In this document: piece after piece, positions 59,748-64,000 of the stretch
How positions within the stretch are numbered: the first letter of the stretch is position 1
How the letters are laid out: the number at the start of each line of letters is the position of its first letter
Assembly (NCBI GenBank): GCA_965277425.1
Contig: CBDICR010000005.1
Span: 860,204-924,203, forward strand
Direction of reading: 5' to 3'
Length of the DNA stretch: 64,000 nucleotides
DNA from: Poindextera sp965277425
GTDB taxonomy: Bacteria; Pseudomonadota; Alphaproteobacteria; Caulobacterales; Caulobacteraceae
Notes under the pieces: model-generated
Told to the model about the DNA's origin: nothing
Database searches by the model: none
What the model saw: the letters and a program-made list of their open reading frames with translations, nothing else
Program-made: the position numbers and the translations under genes

Positions 59748-60761
59748 ATGACAGGGACGATCGTGGCGGTCACATCACTTCATTCCGAGGCCTTCTCCCG
59801 CGGTGCGCGCATGCTGCGCACCGCGCTGGGTTCCGCCATCGCCAGCTTCCTCGAAGACCCCTCGATCGTCGAGGTGATGCTCAACCCCGACGGCCGGCTA
59901 TGGATCGACCGGCTGTCGGGGGGTCTGGAGGATAGCGGCCGGACCATGTCCGCCGCCGATGGCGAGCGGATCGTGCGCCTGGTCGCGCACCATGTCGGTG
60001 CCGAGGTCCATGCCGAGAAGCCGCGCGTTTCGGCCGAGTTGCCCGAGACGGGAGAGCGGTTCGAGGGGCTGTTGCCGCCGGTGGTCGCCGCCCCGGCCTT
60101 TTCGATCCGCAAGCCCGCGGTCGCCGTCTTCACCCTCGACGACTACGTCGCGGCCGGCATCATGCTGGCCGGCCAAGCCACAGCGCTCCGCGCCGCCGTC
60201 GCAGCCCGCAAGAACATCCTGGTCGCCGGCGGCACCTCGACCGGCAAGACCACGCTCACCAATGCGCTGCTGGCCGAAATCGCCGGCACGACCGATCGCG
60301 TGGTGCTGATCGAGGACACCCGCGAGCTGCAGTGCCGGGCGCCCAACCTGGTGGCCTTGCGCACCAAGGACGGCGTAGCCTCGCTCTCCGATCTGGTCCG
60401 CTCCTCGCTGCGCCTGCGGCCCGACCGCATCCCGATCGGCGAGGTGCGCGGCGCCGAGGCGCTGGACCTCTTGAAGGCCTGGGGCACCGGCCACCCCGGC
60501 GGCATCGGCACGATCCACGCCGGCACCGCGCTCGGCGCGATGCGCCGCCTTGAGCAGCTCATCCAGGAAGCCGTCGTCACCGTCCCAAGGGCGCTAATTG
60601 CCGAGACTATCGATCTCGTCGCGGTGCTGCGTGGGCGCGGCAGCGAACGCCGCCTTTCCGAACTCGAACTCATCGCCGGTCTCGATCCCGCCACCGGCGA
60701 TTACCGCGTCCAGTCCGCCGGGGCGGGCGGCGACCTCTTGCCCCCCGGAGACCCATCATGA
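59748..60761 (+). CDS. trbB: TrbB, conjugative transfer secretion ATPase
   Basis: 337 residues. VSLHSEAF-like start (VTSLHSEAFSRGARMLRTAL), Walker A ILVAGGTSTGKTTLTNALLA (about residue 155), RVVLIEDTRELQCRAPNLVA (Asp box), IPIGEVRGAEALDLLKAWGT with GHPGGIGTIHAG (Walker B and His box). This is the VirB11-type ATPase that powers pilus assembly. Its stop overlaps the trbC start. Confidence 0.95.
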   Translation: MTGTIVAVTSLHSEAFSRGARMLRTALGSAIASFLEDPSIVEVMLNPDGRLWIDRLSGGLEDSGRTMSAADGERIVRLVAHHVGAEVHAEKPRVSAELPETGERFEGLLPPVVAAPAFSIRKPAVAVFTLDDYVAAGIMLAGQATALRAAVAARKNILVAGGTSTGKTTLTNALLAEIAGTTDRVVLIEDTRELQCRAPNLVALRTKDGVASLSDLVRSSLRLRPDRIPIGEVRGAEALDLLKAWGTGHPGGIGTIHAGTALGAMRRLEQLIQEAVVTVPRALIAETIDLVAVLRGRGSERRLSELELIAGLDPATGDYRVQSAGAGGDLLPPGDPS

Positions 60762-61099
60762 TCCGTGTTCTCGCTGTCGCTCACTCTTCGCGTCGCCGCG
60801 TGGCCGAGCTCATTACGCTCGCGACCCTGACGCTCGCCGTCGCCCCGGCGGCTTACGCCTCCGGCTCCTCCATGCCGTGGGAGACCCCGCTCAACTCCAT
60901 CCTCGAGTCAGTGCAAGGGCCCGTCGCCAAGATCATCTCGGTGATCATCATCACCGTGACCGGCCTGACGCTCGCCTTCGGCGACACGAGCGGCGGCTTC
61001 CGCCGGCTGATCCAGATCGTCTTCGGTTTGTCGATCGCCTTCGCCGCGTCGAGCTTCTTCCTCTCCTTCTTCTCGTTCTCCGGCGGAGCGCTGGTCTGA
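60758..61099 (+). CDS. trbC: TrbC, conjugative prepilin
   Basis: 113 residues. A long signal sequence (AELITLATLTLAVAPAAYAS) is followed by two hydrophobic stretches (AKIISVIIITVTGLTLAFG, LIQIVFGLSIAFAASSFFL). This is VirB2/TrbC-type pilin, processed by TraF and cyclised in related systems. It overlaps trbB and trbD by 4 and 1 bp. Confidence 0.9.
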   Translation: MIRVLAVAHSSRRRVAELITLATLTLAVAPAAYASGSSMPWETPLNSILESVQGPVAKIISVIIITVTGLTLAFGDTSGGFRRLIQIVFGLSIAFAASSFFLSFFSFSGGALV

Positions 61100-61374
61100 T
61101 GGCCGCGATCGTCGATCCCGACGTGCCCGGCTTCTTCGCGCCGGTCCATCGCGCGCTCACCGACCCGATCCTGATGGGCGGCGCGCCGCGGACCGTCGCG
61201 ATCGCCAATGGCACGCTCGCCGCGGCGATCGCCCTCGGCCTGCGGCTCTGGATCCCCGGCGCGCTGATCTGGGCGGTGGGTCACACCGCCGCCGTCTGGG
61301 CGGCGAAGCGCGATCCGCAATTCGTCGACGTCGTGCGTCGGCACCTTCGTTACCCAGCCCATCTCGGCGTGTGA
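61099..61374 (+). CDS. trbD: TrbD, VirB3-like membrane protein
   Basis: 91 residues from the ATG at 61099, overlapping the trbC stop (TGATG). FFAPVHRALTDPILMGGAPR is the VirB3/TrbD start; a hydrophobic pair follows (TLAAAIALGLRLWIPGALIW, AVGHTAAVWAA). The upstream open frame beginning at 60598 is a shadow over trbB/trbC. It helps anchor the TrbE ATPase. Confidence 0.85.
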   Translation: MAAIVDPDVPGFFAPVHRALTDPILMGGAPRTVAIANGTLAAAIALGLRLWIPGALIWAVGHTAAVWAAKRDPQFVDVVRRHLRYPAHLGV

Positions 61375-61381
61375 GGCTCCG

Positions 61382-63820
61382 ATGCTCAACCTCGCTGAAT
61401 ATCGCAGTCGTCCCGCCGGTCTCGCCGACTTCCTTCCCTGGGCAGCTCTGGTCGAAGAGGGCGTCGTCCTCAATAAGGACGGCTCTTTCCAGCGCACGGC
61501 GCGCTTTCGCGGCCCGGACCTCGACAGCGCCACGCCGGCTGAGCTGGTGGGCGTCACCGCCCGACTCAACAACGCGCTACGCCGCCTCGGTTCTGGCTGG
61601 GCCATCTTTGTCGAGGCGCAGCGGATCGCCGCGCAGACCTATCCGCACAGCAGCTTTCCCGATCCGGCGTCGGCGCTGGTCGATCTCGAGCGCCAAAACG
61701 CTTTCGAGGAAGCCGGCGCGCATTTCGAGAGCCGCTACTTCCTGACCTTCGTCTGGCTGCCGCCGGCCGAGGACGCTTCGCGCGTTGAGGGCTGGCTCTA
61801 CGAGGGTCGCGCCCAAACGGGCGTCGATCCCTGGGAACTGCTGCGCGGCTTCGTCGACCGGACCAATCGCGTCCTGCAACTGGTCGAGGGCTTCATGCCC
61901 GAGGTGGCCTGGCTCGCTGACGGCGACACGCTGACCTACCTGCACTCGACCATTTCGACCCGGCAGCAGCGCGTCCGCGTCCCGGAGATGCCGATGCACC
62001 TCGATGCACTGCTGGCCGATGAGCCACTGGCCGGCGGGCTGGAGCCTCGCCTTGGCGCCCACCACCTTCGCACGCTCACCGTGGTCGGATTCCCGACGAC
62101 GACCCATCCCGGAATCCTCGATGAGCTGAACCGGCTCGCCTTCCCGTACCGCTGGTCCACCCGGGCGATCCTGCTCGACAAGACCGAAGCGGTGAAGTTG
62201 CTGACTAAGATTCGGCGGCAGTGGTTCGCCAAGCGCAAGTCGATCGCCGCGATCGTGAAGGAGGTGATGACCAACGAGGCGTCCACGCTGGTCGACTCCG
62301 ACGCCGCCAATAAGGCCATGGATGCTGACCGCGCCCTGCAAGAGTTGGGCACGGACGATGTCGGTCAGACCTACGTCACCGCGACCGTCACCGTCTGGGA
62401 CGAGGACGCTGGGCTCGCGGCCGAGAAGCTCCGTCTCGTCGAGAAGGTGATCCAGGGCCGCGACTTCACTTGCATGCCGGAAGGGGTGAACGCGCTGGAA
62501 TCCTGGCTCGGCTCCATTCCCGGCCACGCCTATGCCAACGTCCGCCAGCCGCCAGTCTCGACCCTGAACCTGGCGCACATGATCCCGCTCTCGGCGGTCT
62601 GGGCCGGGCCGGCGCGCGATGAGCACTTTCAAGCGCCGCCGCTGCTCTACGGCAAGACGGAGGGTTCGACGCCGTTTCGGCTCAGCCTCCATGTCGGCGA
62701 CGTCGGCCACACGCTGATTGTGGGCCCGACCGGCGCCGGCAAATCGGTGCTGCTGGCGCTGATGGCGATGCAGTTTCGCCGCTACCGCAACAACCAGATC
62801 TTCGCCTTCGACTTCGGCGGCTCGATCCGCACCGCGGCGATCGCCATGGGCGGCGACTGGCACGATCTCGGAGGCAGCCTGTCCGCCGGCTCCGAGCATT
62901 CGGTGTCGCTCCAGCCGCTCGCCCGAATCGACGATCAGGCCGAGCGCGCCTGGGCGGCGGAGTGGGTGGCCGCGATCCTTGCGAAGGAAGGCGTCACGAT
63001 CGATCCTACCGCCAAGGAGCATGTCTGGTCGGCGCTGACCTCGCTGGCGTCCTCGCCGGTGCAGGAGCGCACGATCACCGGCCTGGCGGTCCTGCTGCAA
63101 TCGACAGCGCTGAAGCAAGCGCTGCAACCATACTGCGTCGGCGGCGCTTCCGGCCGGCTGCTCGACGCCGAGGCCGAACAGCTCGGCTCCGCACCTGTCC
63201 AGGCCTTCGAGACCGAGGGCCTGATCGGCGCCGGCGCGGCGCCCGCCGTGCTGACCTACCTGTTCCATCGCATCGAGGGCCGCCTCGATGGCCGGCCGAC
63301 GCTCCTCATCATCGACGAAGGCTGGCTGGTGCTCGACGATCCGGCCTTCGCGCAGCAGCTGCGCGAATGGCTGAAGACGCTGCGCAAGAAGAACGCCTCC
63401 GTCGTCTTCGCCACGCAATCGCTGTCCGACATCGACGGCAGCAATATTGCGCCGGCGATCGTCGAGAGCTGTCCGACGCGCATCTTCCTGCCGAACGAGC
63501 GCGCGATCGAGCCGCAGATCAGCGCGATCTATCGCCGCTTCGGCTTGAACGATCGCCAGATCGAGATCCTCGCCCGCGCCACGCCCAAGCGCGACTACTA
63601 CTGCCAATCCCGCCGGGGGAACCGCCTGTTCGAGCTCGGCCTCGGCCCGGTTGCGCTCGCCTTCTGCGCGGCATCCTCCAAGGCCGACCATGCCGCAATC
63701 GAGCGCGTCGTCGCCGAGCACGGCCCCGATGCTTTCACGACGGCCTGGCTCGCGGACCACGAACTCCTGTGGGCCGCCGATCTCATCCCTGACCTGACCA
63801 ACCTGGAGTCGTCATCATGA
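61382..63820 (+). CDS. trbE: TrbE, VirB4-type conjugative ATPase
   Basis: 812 residues. MLNLAEYRSRPAGLADFLPW is the TrbE start; Walker A is TLIVGPTGAGKSVLLALMAM (about residue 444), and LLIIDEGWLVLDDPAF the Walker B, then VVFATQSLSDIDGSNIAPAI. VirB4-type ATPases power substrate transfer and pilus biogenesis. It overlaps trbJ by 4 bp. Confidence 0.95.
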   Translation: MLNLAEYRSRPAGLADFLPWAALVEEGVVLNKDGSFQRTARFRGPDLDSATPAELVGVTARLNNALRRLGSGWAIFVEAQRIAAQTYPHSSFPDPASALVDLERQNAFEEAGAHFESRYFLTFVWLPPAEDASRVEGWLYEGRAQTGVDPWELLRGFVDRTNRVLQLVEGFMPEVAWLADGDTLTYLHSTISTRQQRVRVPEMPMHLDALLADEPLAGGLEPRLGAHHLRTLTVVGFPTTTHPGILDELNRLAFPYRWSTRAILLDKTEAVKLLTKIRRQWFAKRKSIAAIVKEVMTNEASTLVDSDAANKAMDADRALQELGTDDVGQTYVTATVTVWDEDAGLAAEKLRLVEKVIQGRDFTCMPEGVNALESWLGSIPGHAYANVRQPPVSTLNLAHMIPLSAVWAGPARDEHFQAPPLLYGKTEGSTPFRLSLHVGDVGHTLIVGPTGAGKSVLLALMAMQFRRYRNNQIFAFDFGGSIRTAAIAMGGDWHDLGGSLSAGSEHSVSLQPLARIDDQAERAWAAEWVAAILAKEGVTIDPTAKEHVWSALTSLASSPVQERTITGLAVLLQSTALKQALQPYCVGGASGRLLDAEAEQLGSAPVQAFETEGLIGAGAAPAVLTYLFHRIEGRLDGRPTLLIIDEGWLVLDDPAFAQQLREWLKTLRKKNASVVFATQSLSDIDGSNIAPAIVESCPTRIFLPNERAIEPQISAIYRRFGLNDRQIEILARATPKRDYYCQSRRGNRLFELGLGPVALAFCAASSKADHAAIERVVAEHGPDAFTTAWLADHELLWAADLIPDLTNLESSS

Positions 63821-64000
63821 TCAAGCTGCGCCATCTGGCGGCGGCAAGCGCCGTCGTGCTCACCCTGGCCGTCGCCGCGCCGCCCGCGTCGGCGCAGTGG
63901 GTCGTCTACGACCCGACCAACTTCAGCCAGAACGTGCTGACCGCCGCGCGCGAGCTGCAGCAGATCAACAATCAGATCCAGATGTTGACCAACCAGGCGA
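63817..64000 (+). CDS. trbJ: TrbJ, N-terminal part (cut by window end)
   Basis: The first 61 residues are visible: a signal peptide (HLAAASAVVLTLAVAAPPAS, cleaved near ASA-Q) and then WVVYDPTNFSQNVLTAAREL, QQINNQIQMLTNQA, matching the start of TrbJ (VirB5-like, periplasmic minor pilin). It overlaps the trbE stop (ATGA). The rest is beyond the window. Confidence 0.85.
   Translation, partial: MIKLRHLAAASAVVLTLAVAAPPASAQWVVYDPTNFSQNVLTAARELQQINNQIQMLTNQA

Noticed and set aside
61577..63760. 727-codon minus-strand frame opposite trbE
   Set aside because: Antisense shadow of a conserved VirB4-type ATPase.

Overview
The window is high-GC DNA from an alphaproteobacterium. A Caulobacteraceae-like host (Phenylobacterium or Caulobacter type) fits best. 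This is inferred from the GC and codon use, a dispersed intergenic repeat of a kind I associate with that family, a glyoxalase-related/Lon-type gene start, and an alphaproteobacterial tRNA-Arg 3' half. The species cannot be fixed from the sequence.

Region by region. (1) 1-9.0 kb is ordinary chromosome: a truncated beta-lactamase-fold hydrolase, a GNAT acetyltransferase, an epimerase/DoxX-like protein with a DUF2269 membrane protein, a winged-helix/TPR regulator, and two MFS exporters. Three copies of a 70-85 bp intergenic repeat lie here. (2) 9.0-9.7 kb is a decayed chimera: glyoxalase-related and Lon N-terminal pieces fused to a frameshifted dinB fragment. It marks the edge of a foreign segment. 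(3) 9.7-20.4 kb is a defence-type island: a nuclease-helicase pair resembling Hachiman HamA/HamB, a divergent two-gene unit ending in a NERD-nuclease/STAND-type NTPase, an orphan gene of unknown function, and a damaged IS5-family element. (4) At 20.45 kb is the 3' half of tRNA-Arg(CCG), interpreted as an attachment site. From there an integrative and conjugative element (ICE) runs rightward past the window end.

The ICE opens with a tyrosine integrase. A dense cargo block follows (22-36.9 kb): a zinc-ribbon/GGCT fusion; a TrlF-like PHP-AAA ATPase with a nuclease-like partner; a four-gene run with two proteins carrying HEPN R-x4-H motifs; a convergent caspase-like protease operon with its own HTH protein, followed by a third HEPN-like protein; and an excisionase-HTH/helicase fusion with two small zinc proteins. 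The ICE backbone comes next: DUF932, ParB, Toprim primase-like, DUF2493, DUF736, two XRE regulators, DUF2285 proteins, AlpA-like HTH, RepA (with an iteron-type origin apparently inside its 3' coding end), ParA, an RHH-like protein, DUF2840, TraF, a second DUF736, lytic transglycosylase, a putative oriT, RlxS-type relaxase, TraG, CopG, and trbB-C-D-E-J (trbJ cut by the window edge). A small LysR-regulated oxidoreductase cargo (EthD-like, extradiol dioxygenase, azoreductase) sits between copG and trbB.

The backbone genes form one working plan. The integrase and attachment site would handle excision and integration, RepA/ParA/ParB maintenance of the circular form, RlxS plus oriT DNA processing, TraG coupling, and Trb proteins the mating channel. 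The strongest candidates for undescribed biology are the HEPN/caspase block (27.3-33.8 kb), the NERD-STAND unit (14.0-18.0 kb), the zinc-ribbon/GGCT fusion (22.0-23.5 kb) and the HTH-helicase fusion operon (34.0-36.9 kb).
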